The notes under the pieces are model-generated. The model searched no databases. It was not told the origin of the DNA and worked only from the letters and a program-made list of their open reading frames with translations. Positions 30,619 to 39,592 of a DNA stretch of 64,000 bases are shown in pieces. Numbering within the stretch: position 1 is the stretch's first letter; each line of letters begins with the position of its first letter. The translations under genes and the position numbers were made by a program. The DNA is from Methylobacter sp. BlB1 (GTDB lineage: Bacteria; Pseudomonadota; Gammaproteobacteria; Methylococcales; Methylomonadaceae): assembly GCF_015476545.1 (NCBI RefSeq), contig NZ_JADMKV010000010.1:1-64000 (forward strand), given 5' to 3'.

Positions 30619-31350
30619 ATGAGCTGCTCTGACAACCAAGCGTGGACCAAAGAAGAGTTTGAAGCCCAACTGCGGGGCATGGAAAGGTATTACCACATTC
30701 ATCACCCTTATCACACCCTGATGAATGAAGGCAAACTCACTAAAGAACAACTGCAAGGCTGGGTTGCCAACCGTTATTATTACCAGGTCTGCATTCCCAT
30801 TAAAGACGCCAATATTTTAGCAAACTGCCCGGACCGCGAGACACGCGCACTCTGGGTTCAGCGCATTCTGGACCATGACGGCCACCCTGGCGATCCAGGC
30901 GGCATCGAGGCTTGGATACAACTGGGCATAGCGGTCGGCTTGACGCGCGAAGAAATCACCTCGCAAAAATATGTCCTGCCAGGCGTGCGTTTTGCTGTCG
31001 ATGCCTATGTGAACTTTGCACGCAGAGCTGAATGGCATGAAGCGGCCAGCTCATCGCTGACTGAGCTGTTTGCGCCCAAAATCCATCAGCAACGCCTCGA
31101 CAATTGGCCTGAGCATTATCCCTGGGTAGAAAAAGAAGGTTATACCTATTTCCGCAAGCGCCTGACAGAAGCGCGGCGCGATGTCGAGCATGGTTTGGCA
31201 ATCACGTTGGACTGGTATAAAACCCGCGAGCAACAAGAACGCATGATCCAAATCCTGAAGTTTAAACTGGATGTGCTCTGGACCATGGCCGATGCGATGT
31301 ATATGGCCTACATTAATAATATGCCGCCATACTATAATATTGAAGCATAA
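30619..31350 (+). CDS. pqqC: Pyrroloquinoline-quinone synthase PqqC
   Basis: The cofactorless oxidase that performs the last ring closure and eight-electron oxidation to PQQ. It has 243 residues of the heme-oxygenase-like all-helical fold, with [15 protein letters not shown], the [20 protein letters not shown] helix segment and the C-terminal IYMAYINNM-like [12 protein letters not shown]. The ATG at 30619 has GAAGGT upstream; an in-frame ATG at 30598 lies inside pqqB. A palindromic element follows it. Confidence 0.97.
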   Translation: MSCSDNQAWTKEEFEAQLRGMERYYHIHHPYHTLMNEGKLTKEQLQGWVANRYYYQVCIPIKDANILANCPDRETRALWVQRILDHDGHPGDPGGIEAWIQLGIAVGLTREEITSQKYVLPGVRFAVDAYVNFARRAEWHEAASSSLTELFAPKIHQQRLDNWPEHYPWVEKEGYTYFRKRLTEARRDVEHGLAITLDWYKTREQQERMIQILKFKLDVLWTMADAMYMAYINNMPPYYNIEA

Positions 31351-31370
31351 GAGCTATTAACTTATTTTTA

Positions 31371-31423
31371 CCGCAGAAGCACAGAAAAAGCACTTAATGT
31401 TGAAAATTCTGTGTCCTCTGCGG
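31371..31423. repeat. Palindromic element inside the pqq operon, copy 2
   Basis: Left arm CCGCAGAAGCACAGAA (31371-31386) and right arm TTCTGTGTCCTCTGCGG (31407-31423) form an imperfect inverted repeat, followed by CTTTTTC. It lies between pqqC and pqqD, genes that are usually adjacent, and resembles elements at 23070 and 39531. It may act as an RNA processing or attenuation site. Confidence 0.65.
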
Positions 31424-31493
31424 CTTTTTCAGGGTAATGACGAGATAATTTCCCATTCTCCTTCTCATGACCCACCACTACCGAACGATCATA

Positions 31494-31766
31494 ATGACTA
31501 TCAATCCCGATCTCCCTTTCAAGTTTTCACCCCTACACAGATTGCAATGGGAAGAAGCCCAGCAGAAAGATGTTATTCTCTATCCGGAAGGCATGGTGGA
31601 ACTTAACCAGAGTTCTGCGGAAATACTGAAATTGTGCGACGGCACGCGCAATCTCCCCCAAATCGTAGCCGAACTGGAACAGAAATTCGCCACGACGGGT
31701 CTTACCAAAGATATCACTACTTTTCTGGAAGTCGCTTTAAAAAATGGCTGGATTCAACAAAACTAA
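31494..31766 (+). CDS. pqqD: PqqA-binding chaperone PqqD
   Basis: Binds PqqA and presents it to the radical-SAM enzyme PqqE. The 90 residues show the family pattern [23 protein letters not shown], then the winged-helix part [21 protein letters not shown] and ending [10 protein letters not shown]. The ATG at 31494 gives usual length; the frame could start at 31467. The 3' end overlaps pqqE by 23 bases, in keeping with PqqD-PqqE coupling. Confidence 0.95.
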   Translation: MTINPDLPFKFSPLHRLQWEEAQQKDVILYPEGMVELNQSSAEILKLCDGTRNLPQIVAELEQKFATTGLTKDITTFLEVALKNGWIQQN

Positions 31767-32871
31767 GATTACGCCGCCCCGCTGGCTGCTGGCGGAACTC
31801 ACTTATGCCTGTCCGCTGCAATGCCCTTACTGCTCCAATCCGATCGACTACGCGAAGCATCAGTCCGAACTGGCGACGGAAGACTGGAAACGCGTACTGA
31901 CGCAGGCTCGCAAAATGGGCGCTGTGCAGTTAGGTTTTTCGGGCGGCGAACCGCTGACTCGCAAAGACCTGATCGAACTGGTCAGGCATGCGCGGGAACT
32001 GGGCTATTATTCCAACCTGATCACTTCCGGCTACGGATTGTCCGAAGAAAAAATCATCCAGCTTAAGGAAGCGGGGCTCGATCATATCCAGGTCAGCATT
32101 CAGGCCAGTACGCAGGAATTGAGCGACCATCTGGCCGGCACGGAGTCCTATCAGCATAAAAAAGAAGTTGCGCGCCTGGTCAAGAAACACGGCTATCCGA
32201 TGGTGCTGTGCGTGGTCATCCATCGGGAAAATATCCATCAAATGCCGCAAATACTGGAGATGGCTGAAGAGCTCGGCGCTGACTACCTGGAACTGGCCAA
32301 TACACAGTATTACGGCTGGGCCCATGTCAACCGTGACTTACTGTTGCCTACCAAAGAACAATTCGAGCAGGCCGAACAAATCGCCCAGGCTTTTAAAGAA
32401 AAAGTCGCCGGCAAAATGAAAATCTACTATGTGGTACCGGATTTTTACGAAGATCGCCCCAAAGCCTGCATGAACGGCTGGGGCACGACATTCCTGACGA
32501 TCGCCCCGGATGGCGTCGCGCTGCCTTGCCACTCTGCGCGCGAACTGCCGGGCCTTGATTGCCCTAATGTCAAAGAGTACAGCATCGAGCAGATCTGGAA
32601 CGAATCGAAAGCGTTCAATTTCTTCCGCGGCTTTGAATGGATGAAAGAACCCTGCCGCAGCTGCGATGAGAAGGAAAAAGACTTCGGCGGCTGTCGCTGT
32701 CAGGCCTATCTGTTATCGGGCGACATGTACAATGCCGATCCGGTCTGCAGCAAATCGCCAGACCATGCCGTCATTCAACAGGCAATCAATTCGGCCAGAG
32801 CCAGCACCTTATCCGCTGATGAGAAACCGCTGATTTTCCGTAACAGCAAAAACTCACGGATCTTGTCATAA
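31744..32871 (+). CDS. pqqE: PqqA peptide cyclase PqqE (radical SAM)
   Basis: Forms the carbon-carbon bond between the glutamate and tyrosine of PqqA. It has 375 residues. The radical-SAM cysteines are C23, C27 and C30 in CPLQCPYC, and [14 protein letters not shown] is the SAM-binding GGEP motif. The SPASM domain near the C terminus has the cysteines of [12 protein letters not shown] and [17 protein letters not shown] for auxiliary clusters. Last gene of pqqABCDE; no pqqF follows. Confidence 0.97.
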   Translation: MAGFNKTKITPPRWLLAELTYACPLQCPYCSNPIDYAKHQSELATEDWKRVLTQARKMGAVQLGFSGGEPLTRKDLIELVRHARELGYYSNLITSGYGLSEEKIIQLKEAGLDHIQVSIQASTQELSDHLAGTESYQHKKEVARLVKKHGYPMVLCVVIHRENIHQMPQILEMAEELGADYLELANTQYYGWAHVNRDLLLPTKEQFEQAEQIAQAFKEKVAGKMKIYYVVPDFYEDRPKACMNGWGTTFLTIAPDGVALPCHSARELPGLDCPNVKEYSIEQIWNESKAFNFFRGFEWMKEPCRSCDEKEKDFGGCRCQAYLLSGDMYNADPVCSKSPDHAVIQQAINSARASTLSADEKPLIFRNSKNSRILS

Positions 32872-32887
32872 AAAACTGCACATTGTA

Positions 32888-32929
32888 GGGCCGAATTCGC
32901 CTGGAGCGCCTACTGTTGGCATTCGGCCC
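32888..32929. terminator. Inverted repeat between convergent pqqE and ubiX
   Basis: Perfect 9-base arms GGGCCGAAT (32888-32896) and ATTCGGCCC (32921-32929), extended by GCC/GGC after a two-base bulge. It may end both transcripts. The GGGCGAAT-like arms recall the repeat at 49171, so a mobile palindromic origin is possible. Confidence 0.55.
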
Positions 32930-32956
32930 CAAACAAACTGCCAGCCTGCATTAAAG

Positions 32957-33529
32957 CTACAGCCCCTGCCAGGGCTCATACAATCCTTCCACATTGACGC
33001 CGAACATATCCAGGACCCGGCCCACGGCTTCATCAACCATCGCCGCCAGCGAGTCCGTTTTGCTATAAAAAGCCGGCATCGGCGGAAAGATAATGCCGCC
33101 CATTTCAGTCACAACAGCCATATTGCGAATATGCACCAGATTCAGCGGCGTCTCCCTGGGCATGACCACAAGCCGCCGCCGCTCTTTTAATACCACATCG
33201 GCCCCGCGCGAGATCAGGTTGTCGCCGAAACCATGCGCGACCGCAGCCAGCGTTTTCATCGAACAGGGCGCAATAACCATGCCTTCCGTTTTAAAGCCGC
33301 CGCTGGCGATACTGGCGGCAATATCATCGATGCCATGCGTCACATCGGCCAGCTCATGCAATTCCGATCGTCCCATATCCAGCTCGTGCTTCAGATTCAC
33401 GAGACCGGCTGATGAAATCACCAGATGTGTTTCCCAATCTTCCTGTTGCTGCAATACCTGCAGCATTCTTACGCCGTAGATCGCGCCGGTGGCGCCGGTC
33501 ATGGCGATAATCAAACGTTTTTTATTCAT
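32957..33529 (-). CDS. ubiX: Flavin prenyltransferase UbiX
   Basis: Makes prenylated FMN, the cofactor of UbiD decarboxylases in ubiquinone synthesis. The 190 residues begin with the flavin-binding LIIAMTGATGAIYGVRML and include VIAPCSMKTLAAVAHGFGDNLI and the RRLVVMPRETPLNLVHIRNM loop. Its partner ubiD lies at 56951-58411 in the same window. It is 1 base from the iminopeptidase gene upstream. Confidence 0.96.
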   Translation of the reverse strand: MNKKRLIIAMTGATGAIYGVRMLQVLQQQEDWETHLVISSAGLVNLKHELDMGRSELHELADVTHGIDDIAASIASGGFKTEGMVIAPCSMKTLAAVAHGFGDNLISRGADVVLKERRRLVVMPRETPLNLVHIRNMAVVTEMGGIIFPPMPAFYSKTDSLAAMVDEAVGRVLDMFGVNVEGLYEPWQGL

Positions 33530-33530
33530 G

Positions 33531-34493
33531 TCAGTTCAGTTTAAAGACCTGCTTCTCAGCAAACTTATCGGCCGCGGAAACCAGCGCATCGATCATTTCT
33601 TCGCCCTGGGCGACATGCCCGGCATTGGGCAGGACGATATATTCAGCCTCAGGCAATGCCTGATGCAGCCTCATGCCGGCCTCCATAGGGCATACCAAGT
33701 CATTACGACCATGAATGATCATGGCTGGAATCGGGTGTAACCTGTCACAGTTCTCCAGAATCTGGTTCTCGCAGATAAAATAACGATTGCGAGCATAGTG
33801 CATTTCCATGCTCACCTGTTTGACCATTTTTTCCGTAACATGCTCGGATTCCTGGCCAGGCTGATAATCCTTGCCTAGCGCCACCTGCCCGCTCCAGGCC
33901 ATCCATTCCTTTGTGACACGGCGTTTTGCTACCTCATCATCACCCCATAATACATCGCATATCCCTTGTATCGGATTTTTACGGCTCGGCTCGGGGATGC
34001 TTTCAAGCAGATGCTGCCATTGCTCGGGATAAATCAACCCGGCGCCTGATTTGGCGAACCAATCTAGATCTTGCTGTCTTGCCAGAAACACGCCGCGGAT
34101 CATCATGCCCATCACTTTATCGAGATGCTGCTGGGCATACAGCAATGCCAGCGCACCACCCCAGGAACCGCCAAACAACAGCCATTGCTCAATGCTAAGC
34201 CGTTTGCGGATACGCTCCATGTCATCGATTAAATCCTGCGTAGTATTGCCTTCCAGCTCACCGAACGGCAAAGACTGGCCGCAGCCGCGCTGGTCAAAAA
34301 GGATAATGCGGTATTTTTCTGGATTGAAAAAACGCCGGTGATCGGGCTTAGTGCCCGAACACGGTCCACCATGCAAAAAAATTACGGGCAGACCGTCTGG
34401 ATTGCCGGATTGTTCTACATAAACGGAATGCTTACCGCCGGTGTCCAAAAAAAATGTTTGGTAAGGCAGGATTTCAGGATAAAGGGTTTTCAT
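33531..34493 (-). CDS. pip: Proline iminopeptidase
   Basis: Removes N-terminal proline from peptides. An alpha/beta hydrolase of family S33 with 320 residues: the oxyanion HGGPCSGTKPDHRRFF, the nucleophile serine in LFGGSWGGALAL, the aspartate in IHGRNDLVCPM and the histidine in NAGHVAQG. The ATG at 34493 (MKTLYPEI) matches the family amino terminus better than the upstream ATG at 34529. It ends 1 base before ubiX, so the two are cotranscribed. Confidence 0.93.
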   Translation of the reverse strand: MKTLYPEILPYQTFFLDTGGKHSVYVEQSGNPDGLPVIFLHGGPCSGTKPDHRRFFNPEKYRIILFDQRGCGQSLPFGELEGNTTQDLIDDMERIRKRLSIEQWLLFGGSWGGALALLYAQQHLDKVMGMMIRGVFLARQQDLDWFAKSGAGLIYPEQWQHLLESIPEPSRKNPIQGICDVLWGDDEVAKRRVTKEWMAWSGQVALGKDYQPGQESEHVTEKMVKQVSMEMHYARNRYFICENQILENCDRLHPIPAMIIHGRNDLVCPMEAGMRLHQALPEAEYIVLPNAGHVAQGEEMIDALVSAADKFAEKQVFKLN

Positions 34494-34601
34494 GGCTATA
34501 GCTTCAATCTCGATCGGCTCCACAGGCAAACAAAGAAGCCTGAAAACACTATTTTACCTTGCTCCTTCACATTGTACCTCTCCATTAATTTTTTCAGGCA
34601 T

Positions 34602-34629
34602 AAAAAAAGGGAGGGGTTGAGCCCCTCCC
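34602..34629 (-). terminator. Intrinsic terminator of the outer-membrane protein gene
   Basis: On the minus strand, GGGAGGGG (622-629 complement at 34622-34629) pairs with CCCCTCCC (34609-34616) around a 5-base loop, then seven T (34602-34608). It ends the 34660-35595 gene. Confidence 0.9.
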
Positions 34630-34659
34630 TTTTATCAGATTGGCTTTTAAACGTTTAGT

Positions 34660-35595
34660 TTAGAAACCGATACCGAGATAACCACCAGCAGTCAAGCCAT
34701 TAACCTGAACGCCATCAACATCGCCAGGCGCATAGTGGTAACGCGCATCAGCACCGATGAAGATATCTTTCCATATTCTGTAATCAGCACCAGCACCGAA
34801 CTGCATACCTGGAGTTAATACGGTAATTGCATCGGATGGAGGGCTGATAATGCTCAATTCAAAACCGACTGGAATAACCCATGGACGGAAAGCGCTGCCT
34901 TGCATGAACTTGATTTTTGGTGAAGCAGTCAACCTTAACATGTTAACAGTTGCTTGTTCAGTGTTGCCGGCAGGTAGAGGAAAACCTAATGAATCCAGTA
35001 CTGCTGTTTCCTGAGGAGATAAGCCATTAGGTTTATTTTTGGCGAATTCCGTGTAATCAAACATCAACTCAGCCAACACTTGAGTACTGTCCAACATACC
35101 CCAGACATTGTCAGTCAAGCTGAAATCAAAGCCCGCGCCAAAGTAAAAACCATCTTTATCAGCAATCGGACCCACTGCTACGCCATCCCGGCTTGAGCCG
35201 ACACCTGGAACAACAGTAGGATCAATTGTGCCGCCTCTGTCGTTATTCTGATGCGCATAACCGCCACGGAAGAACAGAGTGTTATCGTGGTGTTTTTCTG
35301 CTACAGGGTGAGCCTTCTGAGATGCCATCCATTGATCCAGTTCCTGAACCTTTGCTGAATCTGCAGAAGGACGGGCTGCTTCAGATCTGACGCGATCCAG
35401 TTCAGCCTGCATGGACTGCATCATCTGTTGCATCTGGTTCATTTGGGCCTCTAACGCCTCAGTTCTGCTGTTGGCGCTCTCAGCAACACGCTGCGCTTTA
35501 GAGTGAGCGGCTGCCTGTGGAGAAACCAGAGCACCCGCCATAGTTAAAGTTGCTGTAGCGATACCCAGCGCTAATTTAGTTTTTGTAAATGTCAT
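34660..35595 (-). CDS. Predicted outer-membrane beta-barrel with N-terminal coiled coil
   Basis: A 311-residue protein. It has a signal peptide ending near SPQAAAHS, then a heptad-rich segment (EALEAQMNQMQQMMQSMQ, about residues 45-75) followed by alternating polar/hydrophobic strands (LFFRGGYAH, GFYFGAGFDFSL, IWKDIFIGADARYHYAPG). It ends GGYLGIGF, with the C-terminal phenylalanine used by the BAM complex. I do not recognise the family. It has its own promoter and terminator, so it is probably well expressed. The coiled coil may tether it to peptidoglycan or partner proteins. Confidence 0.75.
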   Translation of the reverse strand: MTFTKTKLALGIATATLTMAGALVSPQAAAHSKAQRVAESANSRTEALEAQMNQMQQMMQSMQAELDRVRSEAARPSADSAKVQELDQWMASQKAHPVAEKHHDNTLFFRGGYAHQNNDRGGTIDPTVVPGVGSSRDGVAVGPIADKDGFYFGAGFDFSLTDNVWGMLDSTQVLAELMFDYTEFAKNKPNGLSPQETAVLDSLGFPLPAGNTEQATVNMLRLTASPKIKFMQGSAFRPWVIPVGFELSIISPPSDAITVLTPGMQFGAGADYRIWKDIFIGADARYHYAPGDVDGVQVNGLTAGGYLGIGF

Positions 35596-35924
35596 TGTTC
35601 CCCCTCGTGAGGTGGTTGTTATTTCTTATTAAATTTGCCTTCTTACAACAAAGCCTTTTTCACAGCCTAAATATAGCAGTAAAACTGATTCCCCACAAGT
35701 TTTAACGTCATTTTTTTAATAAATAAAAATCGTTAAAAATCAAAAAGTAATAAAAAAATATTTATTTTATTTATTGACTTGTCTGGAAAAAGCAACAGAT
35801 TTGTCTCAATGTATCCTCTTAAGTTCGAGTTAATTTTCTACTGTGCTGCGCAATTTTTTGGGTAAGTTATAATGCAAATATTTATCGTCAGAAGCATTTT
35901 TGCTTCTCTATATACTTTTACCTT
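35596..35924. other. Divergent AT-rich promoter region
   Basis: A 329-base gap between the outer-membrane protein and thiO. It holds the minus-strand promoter at 35670-35698 and, on the plus strand, TATAAT at 35868-35873 about 50 bases before thiO without a clear -35 box. The middle (about 35710-35780) is very AT-rich. No reading frame of note. Confidence 0.5.
35670..35698 (-). promoter_or_regulatory. Promoter of the outer-membrane protein gene
   Basis: On the minus strand, TTGTGG (35693-35698) and TATATT (35670-35675) are 17 bases apart. The mRNA would have a leader of roughly 65 bases ending with GAGGGGG before the start codon. Confidence 0.6.
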
Positions 35925-37022
35925 ATGAACAAAATCACGGATATTACTATTATAGGCGGCGGTGTTATCGGCCTTTTAACAGCTCGCGAATTTTTCCACG
36001 CCGGCGCTACAGTGACCGTTATCGAAAAAAACCGGATCGGTCAGGAATCTTCATGGGCTGGCGGAGGAATTTTGCTGCCGCTTTATCCATGGCGCCAGCC
36101 GGATGCGATTACGCGCCTGATCATGCAAAGCCTGAGCTTGTATCCTGTGCTGGCTTCGCAACTGAAAGCCGAAGCCCAGATAGACCCGGAATGGAACCCA
36201 TGCGGCCTGCTGATGACAAAAAATCCCGATATTGCGGCCGCCGCCGACTGGTGCCGCACTAACGGCGTCCGTTTTGAACCAGCCAGCGCCGATTTTTTCA
36301 ATCTGATCAATACGCAGCCTGACAATCCGCTCTGGCTGCCTGATATTGCACAGGCGCGCAACCCCCGCCTGGTCAAATCATTAAAGCAGGATCTGATCAA
36401 CAAAGGCGTCCGCCTAATTGAGCAGTGCGAGCTGGAAAACGTTATCCTGGAACAAAACCGCATTACCGCCATCGCCACCAGCGCCGGCCAGTTCGCCGTC
36501 AATCAATTGATTATTTGCGCAGGCGCCTGGACCGGACAACTGTTTCGTCAGTTTTTTCCGTCTATTGGCCATGCGCCGGAAATTGCGCCTGTCAAAGGTC
36601 AAATGCTGCTGTTCGACGCCAAGCCGGACACGCTGCCCTATATGGTGCTGGACGAAGACCAATACCTGATTCCGCGCCTGGACGGAAAAATCCTGGCGGG
36701 CAGCACCGTGGAACAGGATGGCTTCAATAAAACCACGACGATGGAAGCCAGAAACCGGTTGGAAAGCTTCGCAATAAACTTGCTGCCCGCACTTAAAAAG
36801 TATCCAGTGATAAACCATTGGGCCGGCTTAAGGCCGGGCACTGAGCATGGCATACCCTATATCGATAAACACCCTGAAATCGTCAATTTAAGCCTGAATG
36901 CCGGCCATTTCAGGAACGGACTGGCGATGGGGCCGGCATCGGCGCAACTGATGGTTGACCTGATCCTGGATCGACCTGCAGCCGTATCGCCAGAGCCTTA
37001 CAAATTATCGAGCCCACATTAA
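35925..37022 (+). CDS. thiO: Glycine oxidase ThiO-like FAD-dependent oxidoreductase
   Basis: Oxidises glycine to the dehydroglycine used for the thiazole ring of thiamine. The 365 residues have the FAD motif DITIIGGGVIGLLTAREFF, the SSWAGGGILLPLYPWRQ segment typical of ThiO, and the C-terminal GLRPGTEHGIPYID and HFRNGLAMGP FAD-binding stretch. No thiS, thiG or thiE is adjacent, so ThiO is the best call but a broader DAAO-family oxidase remains possible. pyrD follows. Confidence 0.85.
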   Translation: MNKITDITIIGGGVIGLLTAREFFHAGATVTVIEKNRIGQESSWAGGGILLPLYPWRQPDAITRLIMQSLSLYPVLASQLKAEAQIDPEWNPCGLLMTKNPDIAAAADWCRTNGVRFEPASADFFNLINTQPDNPLWLPDIAQARNPRLVKSLKQDLINKGVRLIEQCELENVILEQNRITAIATSAGQFAVNQLIICAGAWTGQLFRQFFPSIGHAPEIAPVKGQMLLFDAKPDTLPYMVLDEDQYLIPRLDGKILAGSTVEQDGFNKTTTMEARNRLESFAINLLPALKKYPVINHWAGLRPGTEHGIPYIDKHPEIVNLSLNAGHFRNGLAMGPASAQLMVDLILDRPAAVSPEPYKLSSPH

Positions 37023-37082
37023 CCAAAAAATCATTCTACAGCTTTTTATTAAACCTATTTGCCCGAAGCGCTAACACATCCT

Positions 37083-38096
37083 ATGAATTTTTATCCCCTG
37101 CTCCGACCGCTGTTATTTTCGCTTGATCCGGAAACCGCTCATGAAGTCACACTGAAACTGTTAAATACGGCATATGCATCCGGTTTATCGAAACTGATCT
37201 ATCCGTCTATCGAAGATAAGCCGGTCACGGTCATGGGACTGGAATTCAAAAATCCTGTCGGTCTGGCGGCAGGCCTGGACAAGAATGGCGACTATCTGGA
37301 CAGTTTGGCAGCTTTAGGCTTCGGCTTTGTGGAAATAGGCACCGTGACGCCGAGGCCGCAACCTGGCAATCCGAAGCCGCGGCTGTTCAGGTTGCCCGAA
37401 CACCAGGCCATCATAAACCGTATGGGCTTTAACAATCATGGCATCGAGCATTTGCTGGCGCAGGTGAAACAAAGCCGTTATACCGGCATACTGGGCATTA
37501 ATATCGGCAAGAATTTCGACACGCCGATTGAAAGCGCCGTCGACGATTATCTGATCGGCTTGCGCAAAGCCTATAACTCGGCCAGTTACATCACGATCAA
37601 TATTTCGTCTCCGAACACGAAGAGCCTGCGCCAACTGCAGCAAGGCGACGAGATCAAAAGCCTGATTTCCGCATTAAAGGAAGAACAGCTCAAGCTGCGA
37701 CAGGAACACGGCAGATACGTGCCTTTGGTGCTGAAAATCGCACCGGATCTGACGACCGATGAAATCGGCCATATTGCCCGGCTGCTGTTGGCATTTGAAA
37801 TCGACGGCGTTATCGCCACCAATACCACTATTGCGCGCGATGCGATTGCAGGCCATCCGTTGGCGCATGAAACTGGCGGATTGAGCGGCGCGCCGGTCAA
37901 GGGCAAATCAACTGCAGTCGTGCGCGAACTGGCCGCCGAACTGAACGACCGCTGCCCGATTATAGCGGCCGGGGGCATTTTGAGTGCGGCCGATGCACAA
38001 GAGAAAATAGCGGCAGGCGCGAGTCTGGTACAGATATACAGCGGTCTTATCTATAAAGGACCACAATTGATAGAGGATATTGTAAAAAGCCTTTGA
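37083..38096 (+). CDS. pyrD: Dihydroorotate dehydrogenase (quinone), class 2
   Basis: Oxidises dihydroorotate to orotate and passes electrons to the quinone pool. The 337 residues begin with the N-terminal membrane-associating helices of class 2 ([19 protein letters not shown]), then [14 protein letters not shown] for FMN binding and the catalytic serine in [11 protein letters not shown]. The ATG at 37083 is preferred over 37059 because it matches the family start. It lies 60 bases after thiO. Confidence 0.96.
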   Translation: MNFYPLLRPLLFSLDPETAHEVTLKLLNTAYASGLSKLIYPSIEDKPVTVMGLEFKNPVGLAAGLDKNGDYLDSLAALGFGFVEIGTVTPRPQPGNPKPRLFRLPEHQAIINRMGFNNHGIEHLLAQVKQSRYTGILGINIGKNFDTPIESAVDDYLIGLRKAYNSASYITINISSPNTKSLRQLQQGDEIKSLISALKEEQLKLRQEHGRYVPLVLKIAPDLTTDEIGHIARLLLAFEIDGVIATNTTIARDAIAGHPLAHETGGLSGAPVKGKSTAVVRELAAELNDRCPIIAAGGILSAADAQEKIAAGASLVQIYSGLIYKGPQLIEDIVKSL

Positions 38097-38139
38097 TCCG
38101 AACAGGGCGATAAGTACATCGCCCTGTCAGTCCAATGGT

Positions 38140-39474
38140 TTATTGCCCGGCGATAGACAGGCGTTCAACCAGTATTGAACCGGTCCGGATATTGCCGCGG
38201 TAATCGACATCATTGCCGATGGCCACAATATTCTTGAACATGTCTTTCAGATTGCCGGCAATCGTGATTTCCTCGACCGGATATTGTATTTCTCCGTTTT
38301 CGACCCAGAATCCGGCGGCGCCGCGCGAGTAATCGCCCGTCACCATATTGATGCCCTGTCCCATCAACTCGGTCACCAGCAAGCCGGTATGCAGTTGCTT
38401 CAGCATGCCTTGATAATCGTGCTCGCCGGGATCTATCGTTAAATTGTGCACGCCGCCGGCATTGCCGGTACTGCGCATGTCAAGCTTGCGGGCTGAATAA
38501 GTGCTTAGCACATAGCCGCGCAGAATGCCTCCGCTGACAATATCACGCGTTTGAGTAGCGACGCCTTCGCCGTCATAGTTGGCGCTGCCCAGAGCGCCTT
38601 TTAAATGCGGCTGCTCGTGAATACGGATAAATTCGGGAAAAACCTGCGTATCAAGCGCATCCAGCAGGAATGATGATTTGCGGTACAAATTGCCGCCGCT
38701 GACCGCACTGATAAACGAGCCCAGAAGACCTGAAGCCACCTCAGCCGCATACATGACCGGGCATTGCCGGGTGCTCAGGCTGCGCGCCTGCAAGCGCCGC
38801 AGAGCCCGTTCCGCGGATTTTCTGCCGACATCCACGGCCGGCTCGAGATTATGCGCATCCCTGGCTACCGTATACCAGTAATCGCGCTGCATGCTGTCGC
38901 CGCGCTGCGCCAATACCGAACAGCTCAGCGAGTGGCGGGTCGAGGCATAACCTTGCAGAAAGCCCAGTGTATTGCCCATGACCCGGATGCCTTGATGGGT
39001 ATTGACCGAGGCGCCTTCGGAATTGCTGATTTCCGCATGATAACCGCGGGCGGCATTTTCGCACTCGATAGCCAGCGCGATGGCTTCATCAGCGCGTAAA
39101 TCCCACGGATGATTAAGATCCAGATCCGGAAACTCGGTCGCCAACTGTTCTTTCTCGGGCAAGCCGGCATATTCGTCTTCGCTGGTATAGCGGGCAATAC
39201 TGCAAGCCGCGCTGACGGTCTCTTTGATCGATGCCGGCGACAGATCCGACGAGCTGGCAGAACCTTTTCGCTGGCCGAAGTACACGGTTACGCCAAGCCC
39301 CTGGTCGCGATGATGCTCTATCGTTTCGACATCGCCAAGGCGAGCCGTTACGGATAAGCCGCTTTCCTGGCTCAAGCCGGCCTCGGCCGCGCTGGCTCCC
39401 TGATTTTTAGCCTCATCCAGTATGGACTGAACAATCGTTTTTAATCGGCTGATTTCTTCCTGGGTCTGCAACAT
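38140..39474 (-). CDS. pmbA: Metallopeptidase subunit PmbA/TldE
   Basis: The non-zinc partner of TldD; together they cleave unfolded or modified peptides, as in microcin B17 maturation and CcdA turnover. The 444 residues show the TldD/PmbA barrel pattern (GASAAEAGLSQESGLSVTAR, TVYFGQRKGSASSSDLS, VTGDYSRGAAGFWVENGE). There is no HExxxH, as expected for TldE. It is 118 bases downstream of tldD on the same strand, with a palindromic element in between. Confidence 0.95.
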   Translation of the reverse strand: MLQTQEEISRLKTIVQSILDEAKNQGASAAEAGLSQESGLSVTARLGDVETIEHHRDQGLGVTVYFGQRKGSASSSDLSPASIKETVSAACSIARYTSEDEYAGLPEKEQLATEFPDLDLNHPWDLRADEAIALAIECENAARGYHAEISNSEGASVNTHQGIRVMGNTLGFLQGYASTRHSLSCSVLAQRGDSMQRDYWYTVARDAHNLEPAVDVGRKSAERALRRLQARSLSTRQCPVMYAAEVASGLLGSFISAVSGGNLYRKSSFLLDALDTQVFPEFIRIHEQPHLKGALGSANYDGEGVATQTRDIVSGGILRGYVLSTYSARKLDMRSTGNAGGVHNLTIDPGEHDYQGMLKQLHTGLLVTELMGQGINMVTGDYSRGAAGFWVENGEIQYPVEEITIAGNLKDMFKNIVAIGNDVDYRGNIRTGSILVERLSIAGQ

Positions 39475-39530
39475 ATTCTCTTAAGCTATTGTTGTTTAGG
39501 TTTAAGCGCCCAAAAGTGCCATCTGTATTC

Positions 39531-39569
39531 GCCGCAAAGAATACGAGATGCTTTCGTGACCTTCGCGGC
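39531..39569. repeat. Palindromic intergenic element, copy 3
   Basis: Left arm GCCGCAAAGAATACGAGA and right arm TTTCGTGACCTTCGCGGC are degenerate inverted repeats between tldD and pmbA. The GCCGCGAAG/CACGAA core links it with the elements at 23070 and 31371. Confidence 0.5.
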
Positions 39570-39592
39570 CGCTATAAATTCAAATCGTTTAT

